Below, one piece after another: positions 55,827 to 64,000 of a DNA stretch of 64,000 nt. The number at the start of each line of letters is the position of its first letter. The stretch's first letter is position 1. Origin of the DNA: Luteimonas saliphila. Lineage in GTDB: Bacteria; Pseudomonadota; Gammaproteobacteria; Xanthomonadales; Xanthomonadaceae. The translations under genes were made by a program, and so were the position numbers. The DNA is taken from contig NZ_JAETWA010000045.1 in NCBI RefSeq assembly GCF_016774335.1, positions 62,001 through 126,000 of the forward strand, given 5' to 3'. A model generated the notes under the pieces. That model was not told the origin of the DNA. It did not search any database and worked only from the letters and a program-made list of their open reading frames with translations.

Positions 55827-56725
55827 CCCGACGCATTCGCAAGGCCGTGTTCCCGGTCGCCGGCCTGGGGACGCGGTTCCTGCCTGCGACCAAGACCGTT
55901 CCCAAGGAGATGCTGCCGATCGTCGATCGGCCGTTGATCCAGTATGCCGTGGACGAGGCGATCGAGGCCGGCTGCGACACGCTGGTGTTCGTGACCAACC
56001 GCTACAAGCATGCGGTGGCCGATTACTTCGACAAGGCCTACGAGCTCGAACAGAAACTCGAGAAGGCGGGCAAGCTCGAACAACTCGAGCTGGTCCGCAA
56101 CGTGCTGCCCAAGGGCGTGCAGGCGGTGTTCGTCACCCAGGCCGAGGCGCTGGGCCTGGGACACGCGGTGCTCTGTGCCAGGCCGGTGGTCGGCAACGAG
56201 CCCTTCGCGGTGCTGCTGCCCGACGACCTGATCTGGAACCGCAACGGCGACGGCGCGCTCAAGCAGATGGCCGACCACGCCGCCGCCCACGGCGTCGGCG
56301 CGATCGCGGTGCAGGACGTGCCGCGCGAGCAGACCGCCAGCTACGGGATCGTCGAGACCGGGGAATTCCGCGACCGCAGCGGTTCGATCCGGCGCATCGT
56401 CGAGAAGCCTTCCCCCGAGGAGGCCCCAAGTACGCTCGCGGTGGTCGGCCGGTACGTGCTACCCGGGGAGATATTCGACCATCTCGAACGCACCGGCCGA
56501 GGCGCCGGCGGCGAAATCCAGCTGACCGACGCGATCGCCAGCCTGATCGGCGACAAGCAGATCGACGCCTACCGCTTCCGCGGCACCCGCTTCGACTGCG
56601 GCACCCACATCGGCCTGGTCGAGGCCACCATCCGGTTCGCGCTCGATCACGAGAAGATCAGCGATGCAGCACGCGACAGCATGGCGCGCGCGCTGCAGGA
56701 GCTGGGGGTCATCGAAACCGCCTGA
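55823..56725 (+). CDS. galU: UTP-glucose-1-phosphate uridylyltransferase
   Basis: A 300-residue enzyme making UDP-glucose, a precursor of lipopolysaccharide, xanthan-type polysaccharide and osmolytes. Seen: the nucleotide loop KAVFPVAGLGTRFLPATKTV, KEMLPIVDRPLIQYAVDEAI, EALGLGHAVLCARP and RFRGTRFDCGTHIGLVEATI. Full length. It is translationally coupled to the WbpM-like gene and ends the envelope-glycan block; a terminator hairpin follows. Confidence 0.97.
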   Translation: MTRRIRKAVFPVAGLGTRFLPATKTVPKEMLPIVDRPLIQYAVDEAIEAGCDTLVFVTNRYKHAVADYFDKAYELEQKLEKAGKLEQLELVRNVLPKGVQAVFVTQAEALGLGHAVLCARPVVGNEPFAVLLPDDLIWNRNGDGALKQMADHAAAHGVGAIAVQDVPREQTASYGIVETGEFRDRSGSIRRIVEKPSPEEAPSTLAVVGRYVLPGEIFDHLERTGRGAGGEIQLTDAIASLIGDKQIDAYRFRGTRFDCGTHIGLVEATIRFALDHEKISDAARDSMARALQELGVIETA

Positions 56726-56748
56726 ACCGTTGCGCGGCGGTGCAACGG

Positions 56749-56774
56749 GCAACGGCGCCGTGAGGCGCCGTTGC
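56749..56774. terminator. galU/fadA bidirectional hairpin
   Basis: A perfect 11-bp stem (GCAACGGCGCC / GGCGCCGTTGC, loop GTGA) between the convergent galU and fadA genes. It lacks a T-run but is well placed to end both transcripts. Confidence 0.65.
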
Positions 56775-56803
56775 CGATCATGGCGGGGTTCGCGACCCGG
56801 TGG

Positions 56804-58009
56804 CTAGAGCGCTTCGAAGATCCCCGCCGCCCCCATGCCGGTGCCGATGCACATCGTCACCATGCCGTACTTCTGCTGGCGCCGGCGCAGGCCATGGACG
56901 ATGGTCGCGGTGCGCACCGCGCCGGTCGCACCGAGCGGATGGCCCAGCGCGATCGCGCCGCCGAGCGGGTTGACCCTGGACGGATCGAGCTCCGAATCGC
57001 GGATCACCGCCAGCGCCTGCGCGGCGAAGGCCTCGTTGAGCTCGATCCAGTCGAGCTGGTCCTTCGACAGGCCCGCCTGCTTCAGCGCCTTCGGGATCGC
57101 GGCGATCGGGCCGATGCCCATCACTTCCGGGCGCACGCCCGCGACCGAGAAGCTGACGAAGCGGGCAAGCGGCGTGAGGCCGTAGTCCTTGATCGCCTGT
57201 TCCGAGGCCAGCAGCACCGCGCCGGCGCCGTCGCTCATCTGCGAGGAGTTGCCGGCGGTCACCGATCCGCCGAACTGGCCGTTGCGGAACACCGTGCGCA
57301 GCTTCGCCAGACCTTCGATCGAGGTATCGGCGCGCGGCCCTTCGTCCTGTTCGATCAGCAGCTTCCTCAGCCGGATCGTGTTGCCCGCCACGTCGGGCTG
57401 GTGCGAGACCACTTCGAACGGCGTGATCTCGTCCTTGAATTCGCCCGCCGCCTGCGCCGCCAGCGCTTTCCGGTGCGAGGCGAGGGCGAACGCATCCTGG
57501 TCCTCGCGCGAGACCTTCCACTCCTCGGCGACCTTCTCGGCGGTGATGCCCATGCCGTAGGCGATGGCGACATGGTCGTCCTTGAACACGGAGGGCGACA
57601 GCGCCACCTTGTTGCCCATCATCGGCACCATCGACATCGATTCGGTGCCGCCGGCCAGCATCAGCTCGGCGTTGCCGAGCCGGATCTGGTCGGCCGCCAG
57701 CGCCACCGCCTGCAGGCCGGACGAGCAGAAGCGGTTGATCGTCTGCGCGGCGATGGTGTCGGGCAGGCCGGCCAGCAGCACGCCGATGCGCGCCACGTTC
57801 ATGCCTTGTTCGCCCTCGGGCATCGCGCAGCCGATGATCGCGTCGTCGATGCGGCCGAGGTCGATGCCCGGCGCCTGGGCGACGACGGCACGGAGCACGT
57901 GCGCCAGCATGTCGTCGGGCCGGGTATTGCGGAACACGCCCTTGGGCGCCTTGCCGACAGGGGTGCGGGTGGCGGCGACGATGTAGGCGTCCTGGATCTG
58001 TCTGGTCAT
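56804..58009 (-). CDS. fadA: acetyl-CoA C-acyltransferase (thiolase) FadA
   Basis: A 401-residue thiolase, the last step of beta-oxidation (3-ketoacyl-CoA to acetyl-CoA plus shortened acyl-CoA). Seen: nucleophile Cys in INRFCSSGLQAVALA, GGTESMSMVPMM, NEAFAAQALAVIRD, the His motif NPLGGAIALGHPLGATGA, and the second Cys in CIGTGMGAAGIF. The ATG at 58009 (MTRQIQDAYIV) is the family start. It lies 128 bp after the FadN-type gene on the same strand; a palindromic repeat fills that gap. Confidence 0.96.
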   Translation of the reverse strand: MTRQIQDAYIVAATRTPVGKAPKGVFRNTRPDDMLAHVLRAVVAQAPGIDLGRIDDAIIGCAMPEGEQGMNVARIGVLLAGLPDTIAAQTINRFCSSGLQAVALAADQIRLGNAELMLAGGTESMSMVPMMGNKVALSPSVFKDDHVAIAYGMGITAEKVAEEWKVSREDQDAFALASHRKALAAQAAGEFKDEITPFEVVSHQPDVAGNTIRLRKLLIEQDEGPRADTSIEGLAKLRTVFRNGQFGGSVTAGNSSQMSDGAGAVLLASEQAIKDYGLTPLARFVSFSVAGVRPEVMGIGPIAAIPKALKQAGLSKDQLDWIELNEAFAAQALAVIRDSELDPSRVNPLGGAIALGHPLGATGAVRTATIVHGLRRRQQKYGMVTMCIGTGMGAAGIFEAL

Positions 58010-58030
58010 CTTGCATTCTCCGAATGCGTC

Positions 58031-58126
58031 ATTCGTGATTGGTGATTGGTGATTCGAAACGCGGGGGGTCTGGCAACGACAGTGTTGGCTTTTTCGCCTT
58101 TCCAATCACGAATCCCGAATCACGAA
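58031..58126. repeat. inverted repeat in the fadN-fadA gap
   Basis: Arms 58031-58056 (ATTCGTGATTGGTGATTGG...) and 58102-58126 (CCAATCACGAATCCCGAATC...) are complementary at about 20 of 23 positions, with a loop of about 45 bases. Each arm is itself made of short GATTsG direct repeats. Repeats of this GTGATTCG type are common between xanthomonad genes. Confidence 0.75.
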
Positions 58127-58137
58127 CCACGGCTCTG

Positions 58138-60510
58138 TCAGTTGCGCAGAGGCTTGCCGGTCTTGAGCATGTGGCCGATGCGCGCCTGCGTCTTCTCCTG
58201 CTGCGCCAGTTCGACGAAGTGCTTGCGCTCCAGGCGAATCAGCCAGTCCTCGTCCACCAGCGCGCCGCGGTCGACCTCGCCGCCGCACAGCACGGTGGCG
58301 ATGCGGGTGGCGACCTCGTCGTCGTAGGCGCTGATGAACCGGCCTTCGAGCATGTTCACCAGCAGCATGCGGAAGGTGGCGATGCCGACGTCGCCGGCGA
58401 CGCGGATGTTTCGGGCGGGCAGGGGTGGGCGGTATCCGGTCTCCGCCAGGCCGCGCGCTTCGGCCCTGGCGATATGCAGCAGTTCATGGGCGTTGAAGAC
58501 GACCTTGTCGCTGGTCCGCATCAGGCCCAGTTCGCGGGCCTCGACCGCCGAACTCGAGACCTTGGCCATGGCGACGGTTTCGAAGGTCTTCTTCAGCTCC
58601 GCGAACACGTCGCCGCCCGGACCTGCCGCCTGCGAGGCGCGTACCGCGATCTCCTTCAGCCCGCCCCCGGCCGGCAGCAGGCCGACGCCGGCCTCCACCA
58701 GTCCGATGTAGCTCTCGAGGTGCGCAACGGTGCGGGCGCTGTGCATCTGGAACTCGCAGCCTCCGCCGAGCGCCAGGCCACGCACCGCGGCGACCACCGG
58801 CACCAGCGAATACTTGATGCGCTGGCTGGTGGCCTGGAAGTTGGCCACCATCGCCTCGAACGCGTCGACCTTGCCGGCCTGCAGCAGGCCCAGCGCGCCG
58901 GCGAGGTCGGCGCCTGCCGAGAACGGCTCCTTCGGCTGCCAGATCACCAGGCCGGCGAATCTCCGCTCGGCGATGCCGATCGCCTCCTGCAGGCCGTCGA
59001 GCACCTGGTCGGAGACGGTATGCATCTTGGTCTTGAACGAGACCACGCCGATGTCGTCGCCGTCGGTCCACAGGCGCACGCCGTCGTTCTCGAACACCGT
59101 CTCGCCCTGCGGGAACGACTCGCCCAGCAGCGGATCGGGGAAGCGCTGGCGCTTGTAGACGGTCAGCGACGAGCGCGGCAGCTTGGCGTCCTGCTTCGGG
59201 CTGTAGCTGCCCTCGCCGGCATGCACGCCCTCGCGGCCGTCGAACACCCAGTCGGGCAGGGGGGCGCTGCTCATGGTCTTGCCGGCGACGATGTCGTCGG
59301 CGATCCACTGCGCCACCTGCTTCCATCCGGCCGCCTGCCAGGTCTCGAACGGGCCCAGCGACCAGCCGTAGCCCCAGCGGATGGCGAGATCGACATCGCG
59401 CGCGGTCTCGGCGATGTCCGCCAGGTGGTAGGCGCTGTAATGGAACAGATCGCGGAACACCGCCCACAGGAACTGCGCCTGCGGGTGCTCGCTTTCGCGC
59501 AGCTTCTGGAACTTCTCCGCGGGATTCTTCGTCTTGAGGATCTCGACCACCTCGTCGGCGGCCTTGCGGTCGGCCGGGCGATAGTCCTGCTTTTCCGTAT
59601 CCAAGACCACGATGTCCTTGCCGACCTTGCGGAAGACGCCGGCACCGGTCTTCTGGCCCAGCGCGCCCTTGGCCACCAGCGCCTCGAGCCATTTCGGCGA
59701 CCGGAAGTGGTCATGCCAAGGATCGTCCGGCAGGGTGTCGGCCATGGTCTTGATGACATGGGCCATGGTGTCGAGGCCGACCACGTCGGAGGTGCGATAG
59801 GTGGCCGACTTCGGCCGGCCGATCAGCGGCCCGGTCAGGGCATCGACCTCGTCGAAGCCCAGCCCGAATTCGGCGGTGTGGTGTGCGGTGGCGAGGATCG
59901 AGAACACGCCGATGCGGTTGCCGATGAAGTTCGGCGTGTCCCTGGCGTAGACCACGCCCTTGCCCAGGGTGGTGGTGAGGAACGCCTCGAGTCCTTCCAG
60001 CACGGCCTGGTCGGTGGTCCTCGCCGGGATCAGTTCGGCCAGGTGCATGTAGCGGGGCGGATTGAAGAAGTGCACGCCGCAGAACCGGTGGCGAAGTTCC
60101 TCGGGAAGAACATCCGCCAAGGCGTTGATTCCCAAGCCGGAGGTATTGCTGGCGAGGACCGCGTGGGCGGGCACGAATGGGACGATCCTGCGGTACAGGT
60201 CCTGCTTCCAGTCCATCCGCTCGGCGATCGCCTCGATGATGAGGTCGCAGTCGCGGAGCAGTTCCAGCCCGGTGTCGTAATTGGCCGGCACGATCGCCTC
60301 GGCCAGCGACTTGCCGGCGAGCGGGGCCGGGCTGAGCCTGGCCAGGCCGGCGAGCGCCTTGGTGACCACGCCGTTCGGATCGCCCTCCTTGGCGGGGAGG
60401 TCGAACAGGACCGTATCGACACCGGCATTGGTGAGATGCGCGGCGATCTGCGCCCCCATCACGCCAGCGCCCAGGACCGCGGCACGCCGTACAAGCAGTT
60501 TCTCAGACAT
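58138..60510 (-). CDS. fadN: FadN-type bifunctional 3-hydroxyacyl-CoA dehydrogenase / enoyl-CoA hydratase
   Basis: A 790-residue beta-oxidation enzyme. The dehydrogenase comes first: NAD loop AAVLGAGVMGAQIAAHL at about 11-27, then SNTSGLGINALADVLP, HRFCGVHFFNPPRYMHL and DTPNFIGNRIGVF (C-terminal 3HCDH domain follows). The enoyl-CoA hydratase fold is last, about 470-700 (LVIWQPKEPFSAGADLAGAL, VRGLALGGGCEFQMHSAR). This HAD-then-ECH order is that of Bacillus FadN, the reverse of E. coli FadB. ATG at 60510 or 60519 could start it; 60510 is preferred. It lies 30 bp after the TetR gene. Confidence 0.93.
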   Translation of the reverse strand: MSEKLLVRRAAVLGAGVMGAQIAAHLTNAGVDTVLFDLPAKEGDPNGVVTKALAGLARLSPAPLAGKSLAEAIVPANYDTGLELLRDCDLIIEAIAERMDWKQDLYRRIVPFVPAHAVLASNTSGLGINALADVLPEELRHRFCGVHFFNPPRYMHLAELIPARTTDQAVLEGLEAFLTTTLGKGVVYARDTPNFIGNRIGVFSILATAHHTAEFGLGFDEVDALTGPLIGRPKSATYRTSDVVGLDTMAHVIKTMADTLPDDPWHDHFRSPKWLEALVAKGALGQKTGAGVFRKVGKDIVVLDTEKQDYRPADRKAADEVVEILKTKNPAEKFQKLRESEHPQAQFLWAVFRDLFHYSAYHLADIAETARDVDLAIRWGYGWSLGPFETWQAAGWKQVAQWIADDIVAGKTMSSAPLPDWVFDGREGVHAGEGSYSPKQDAKLPRSSLTVYKRQRFPDPLLGESFPQGETVFENDGVRLWTDGDDIGVVSFKTKMHTVSDQVLDGLQEAIGIAERRFAGLVIWQPKEPFSAGADLAGALGLLQAGKVDAFEAMVANFQATSQRIKYSLVPVVAAVRGLALGGGCEFQMHSARTVAHLESYIGLVEAGVGLLPAGGGLKEIAVRASQAAGPGGDVFAELKKTFETVAMAKVSSSAVEARELGLMRTSDKVVFNAHELLHIARAEARGLAETGYRPPLPARNIRVAGDVGIATFRMLLVNMLEGRFISAYDDEVATRIATVLCGGEVDRGALVDEDWLIRLERKHFVELAQQEKTQARIGHMLKTGKPLRN

Positions 60511-60540
60511 GTTGTTCATCCACTTGTTCAAAAAAGAAAA

Positions 60541-61161
60541 TCAAACCTGGAATCCCGCTGCGGCGAAGCGGATCAGCTCCTGTGCCGCGCGCGTCCGATG
60601 GGCGGCCTCGCTCGCACCCTGGGGCCGCTTGATCAGCCCGAAATCGGCCATGGCATAGGTCAGCGCGCCGCCCAGGAAGTCGAGTCGCCAGTACAGCTGT
60701 TCCTTGCCCAGGGCGGGCAGGCAGCCGGCGATCGCGCGCGCGAACTCGCGCTGCACATGGCCGTACTGGTCGGACAGGAACTTGCGCAGGCTGTCGTTCT
60801 TCTCGGCATAGGCACGCGCGATCACGCGGATGAAGGCGCCGCCGTGGCGATCCTGCGCCATGTCCAGCGCCGGTTCGACGAAGGCGGCGAGGATCGGCTC
60901 GAGTTCTCCCGGGCGCTCGGCCAGCGCTGCCTGCAGCCGCTCGAGCCGCTGCCCGCTCATCACGTCCATGCGCCGGCGGAAGACCTCGTTGACCAGGTTT
61001 TCCTTGCTGCCGAAGTGGTAGTTGACCGCGGCGATGTTGACGGCGGCGCGCGCGGTGACCTGCCGCAACGACGTCCCGGAGAACCCGTGCAGGGCGAACA
61101 GCTCCTCTGCGGCACCGAGGATCCGGTCCTTGGTCGAGAACTGCTGCGCGGTCACCGCCAT
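60541..61161 (-). CDS. PsrA-like TetR-family regulator of beta-oxidation
   Basis: A 206-residue repressor. Helix-turn-helix at about 10-55 (TKDRILGAAEELFALHGFSG, TSLRQVTARAAVNIAAVNYH, FGSKENLVNEVF), then a helical effector domain. It heads an operon with FadN- and FadA-type genes, and its promoter carries an inverted repeat of PsrA type. Pseudomonas PsrA, a TetR protein, is released from such sites by long-chain fatty acids or acyl-CoA. The same role here, self-control plus induction of fadN-fadA by fatty acids, is inferred from site and context. Confidence 0.9.
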   Translation of the reverse strand: MAVTAQQFSTKDRILGAAEELFALHGFSGTSLRQVTARAAVNIAAVNYHFGSKENLVNEVFRRRMDVMSGQRLERLQAALAERPGELEPILAAFVEPALDMAQDRHGGAFIRVIARAYAEKNDSLRKFLSDQYGHVQREFARAIAGCLPALGKEQLYWRLDFLGGALTYAMADFGLIKRPQGASEAAHRTRAAQELIRFAAAGFQV

Positions 61162-61179
61162 CCTGCCTCCGGTCGCTCA

Positions 61180-61197
61180 ATCAAACGCTTGTTTGAT
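61180..61197. promoter_or_regulatory. PsrA-type operator
   Basis: ATCAAACGCTTGTTTGAT: 7-bp perfect arms and a 4-base centre. The inner CAAAC-N4-GTTTG fits the published PsrA consensus (G/C)AAAC-N2-4-GTTT(G/C). It begins 18 bp before the regulator's ATG and touches the -10 box, so a bound repressor would block transcription start. Confidence 0.8.
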
Positions 61198-61224
61198 CTT
61201 AGGCGGAGTGGCGCGAGGGTGCAA
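61196..61224 (-). promoter_or_regulatory. promoter of the tetR-fadN-fadA operon
   Basis: Minus strand: -35 TTGCAC (61219-61224), 17-base spacer, -10 TAAGAT (61196-61201). The operator lies immediately downstream and covers the expected start point. Confidence 0.6.
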
Positions 61225-61280
61225 ATCCGGGCTGCTGCTTTGCCGCACAATCCGATAGAATTACCGCAGCCATATCGGCT

Positions 61281-61306
61281 AAACCCGCGTCCACACGCGG
61301 GTTTTT
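61281..61306 (+). terminator. intrinsic terminator in the ndk leader
   Basis: AACCCGCGT-CCAC-ACGCGGGTT followed by TTT: a 9-bp perfect stem and a run of five T, 52 bp before the ndk ATG. No gene precedes it on this strand. TAGAAT at 61256-61261 could be a -10 that makes a very short transcript ending here. Confidence 0.75.
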
Positions 61307-61358
61307 CCATGTTAATCTGGCCGTCTCCTGAGCGAGCGGCCCTGCCCGGAGAACGTCC

Positions 61359-61784
61359 ATGGCGCTGGAGCGCACCCTTTCCATCATCAAGCCCGACGCG
61401 GTCGCGAAGAACGTGATCGGCGAGATCTATTCCCGTTTCGAGAAGGGCGGCCTGAAGGTCGTCGCCTCGAAGATGAAGCATCTCTCGCGCAAGGAAGCCG
61501 AAGGCTTCTACGCGGTGCACCGCGAACGTCCGTTCTTCAACGCGCTGGTCGAGTTCATGATCAGCGGCCCGGTGATGGTCCAGGTGCTCGAGGGCGAGGG
61601 CGCGGTGCTGAAGAACCGCGAACTGATGGGCGCGACCAATCCGAAGGAAGCGGCGGCCGGCACGATCCGCGCGGACTTCGCCGACAGCATCGATGCCAAT
61701 GCTGTGCACGGGTCCGACTCGTCGGAGAACGCCGCGATCGAGATCGCGTACTTCTTCGCCAGTACCGAAGTGTTTCCCCGTTGA
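61359..61784 (+). CDS. ndk: nucleoside diphosphate kinase
   Basis: A 141-residue enzyme that balances NTP pools through a phosphohistidine. Seen: [73 protein letters not shown] and the active-site [13 protein letters not shown]. Full length. It starts the ndk-rlmN-pilF-rodZ series that is standard in gammaproteobacteria. Confidence 0.98.
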   Translation: MALERTLSIIKPDAVAKNVIGEIYSRFEKGGLKVVASKMKHLSRKEAEGFYAVHRERPFFNALVEFMISGPVMVQVLEGEGAVLKNRELMGATNPKEAAAGTIRADFADSIDANAVHGSDSSENAAIEIAYFFASTEVFPR

Positions 61785-61809
61785 ATCCCCGTTGATCCGA
61801 CCCGTTGAA

Positions 61810-62950
<1,141 letters not shown>

Positions 62951-62964
<14 letters not shown>

Positions 62965-63766
62965 ACTGCTGCTGCTGGCGGCGGGCCTCGCCCTGCTGGC
63001 GACGGGCTGCTCGCGGCTGACGTTCGTCAAGCCGAGTGCGGAACGCAAGGGCATGGACCAGGTGGCGCCCGAGTACACCTTCCAGGAATCCGCCAGCGGG
63101 AAGGCCCGCATGCAGGCGCGTCGGCGGATCTCGGCCGCGGACCAGAAGCTCCGTGCGGGCGACCTGGACGGAGCTGCCGCCGAGGCCCGGGCGGCGCTCA
63201 AGGCCGATCCCTCCCTGCCGGAAGCGCACACCATGATGGCGCTGGTGGCCGGCCGCCAGGGCCGGCATGAGCTGGCCGGCCAGCATCACGCGGAGGCTGC
63301 GCGCGTGGCGCCCTCCGGGGCCACCTACAACAACTACGGCGCATGGCTGTGCGGCAACGGCCGGCCTGGCGAGGCCCTGCAGTGGTTCGACAATGCCCTG
63401 GGCGACCCGCGCTATGGCGACCGCGCCGGCGCGATGGCCAATGCCGGCGCCTGTGCGGCGAAGGCGGGGCAGTTCGATCGGGTCGAGCGCGACCTGCGCG
63501 CGGCGCTCGAAGTCGAGCCCACCAACGCGGTGGCGCTGGGCGCGATGGCAGAGGATGCCTTCCGTCGCGGACGCTTCCTCGAAGCCCGCGCGTTTTCCGA
63601 GCGCCGGCTCGCGGCGGCACAGGCGACGCCCGCCGCACTCGAATTGGCGTCACGAATCGAGGATAAACTCGGCGACAGCGTCGCCGCGGCCCGTTATGTT
63701 CGCCGCCTGAGGATGGAGTTTCCGCAGGCGGGGAACGCGCTTCCAGGGGAAAGCACCACACCATGA
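62951..63766 (+). CDS. pilF: type IV pilus assembly lipoprotein PilF
   Basis: A 271-residue outer-membrane lipoprotein: signal with lipid at Cys20 (LLATGCSR), then about six tetratricopeptide repeats ([57 protein letters not shown]). PilF/PilW pilots the secretin PilQ to the outer membrane for type IV pili. A GGAGG lies just before the ATG, which is inside the end of rlmN. The rodZ start overlaps its stop. Confidence 0.94.
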
Positions 63767-64000
63767 CGTCTTCCGACCAGATGGCTGGCCTGAACGGCCG
63801 TGGCGACGGCGAACGCCTGCGCCTGGCGCGCGAGGCCGCGGGCCTCGAGATCGCGGAGGTGGCACGACGCCTGAAGATGCCGGTCAGGGTGATCGAATCG
63901 CTCGAGGCCGATGCCTGGGACCGGCTCGATGCCCCCGTGTTCGTCCGCGGCCAGTTGCGCAGCTATGCGCGCCTGCTGGGCGTGCGGATCGAGCAGGATC
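63763..64000 (+). CDS. rodZ: cytoskeleton protein RodZ, 5' part
   Basis: The gene runs off the right end; 79 codons are visible. They hold the N-terminal HTH_25 domain: GERLRLAREAAGLEIAEVAR, LKMPVRVIESLEAD, and the RodZ hallmark VFVRGQLRSYARLLGVR. RodZ binds MreB and keeps the rod shape; the membrane helix and periplasmic part should lie outside the window. ATGA overlap with pilF, and the ndk-rlmN-pilF-rodZ order, support the call. Confidence 0.93.
   Translation, partial: MTSSDQMAGLNGRGDGERLRLAREAAGLEIAEVARRLKMPVRVIESLEADAWDRLDAPVFVRGQLRSYARLLGVRIEQD

Overview
This window is high-GC chromosomal DNA (roughly 70 % G+C by eye) from a gammaproteobacterium, most likely a member of the Xanthomonadaceae/Lysobacteraceae (Luteimonas or Lysobacter type). 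The assignment rests on gene order and on families that are common in that group: serC-pheA-aroA, cmk-rpsA-ihfB-lapA-lapB, ndk-rlmN-pilF-rodZ, an FFLEELY-motif protein, a transmembrane repetitive protein, the zinc-free 41-residue form of ribosomal protein L36, and a GTAG-headed REP element. I saw no phage, integrase, transposase, CRISPR array or rRNA. Coding is dense on both strands.

Layout. 1-7.7 kb: the end of truA; a membrane protein with a degenerate Mrr-type nuclease fold; a group resembling polyhydroxyalkanoate (PHA) granule proteins (phasin, patatin-like lipase, FFLEELY protein, PHA-system protein); an FHA protein; and the msrP-msrQ periplasmic methionine sulfoxide repair pair. 7.8-15 kb: serC-pheA-aroA (serine and aromatic amino acids), a 0.67-kb repeat region with two long hairpins, two TonB-C-terminal proteins, and serS. 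15-23.4 kb: a secreted beta-lactamase-fold hydrolase with five repeats, azoR with a divergent LysR regulator, tRNA-Ser(UGA), a 3-methyladenine glycosylase, small membrane proteins, an AAC(3)-I-like acetyltransferase and a GacA-like response regulator. 23.7-31.8 kb: rne and rluC, diverging from a 438-bp region, then a DUF6624-like protein, phhB, nfuA and a transmembrane repetitive protein.

32-41.8 kb: two cytochromes c behind a strong promoter, then a lipoprotein adaptor and two different RND permeases, followed by a CPBP protease. The second permease lacks two of the canonical proton-relay residues. 41.8-48.3 kb, all on the minus strand: a TraB-family protein, an alpha/beta hydrolase with its TetR regulator, a PAT-type acetyltransferase, aguB-aguA (agmatine to putrescine), a small exported protein and rpmJ. 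48.4-56.7 kb, plus strand: cmk-rpsA-ihfB, then lapA-lapB and three envelope-glycan genes (WecA-like transferase, WbpM-like dehydratase, galU). 56.8-61.2 kb: a fatty-acid beta-oxidation operon (TetR regulator, FadN-type bifunctional enzyme, thiolase) whose promoter carries a perfect PsrA-type operator. 61.3-64 kb: ndk, rlmN, pilF and the start of rodZ.

The window is mostly core genome. The signals most worth a second look are the asymmetric RND pair, the chromosomal AAC(3)-I homologue, the PsrA-type control of fadN-fadA, the repeat-bearing serine hydrolase, the paired TetR operator motifs, the long-hairpin repeats after aroA, and an intrinsic terminator in the ndk leader with no gene in front of it.
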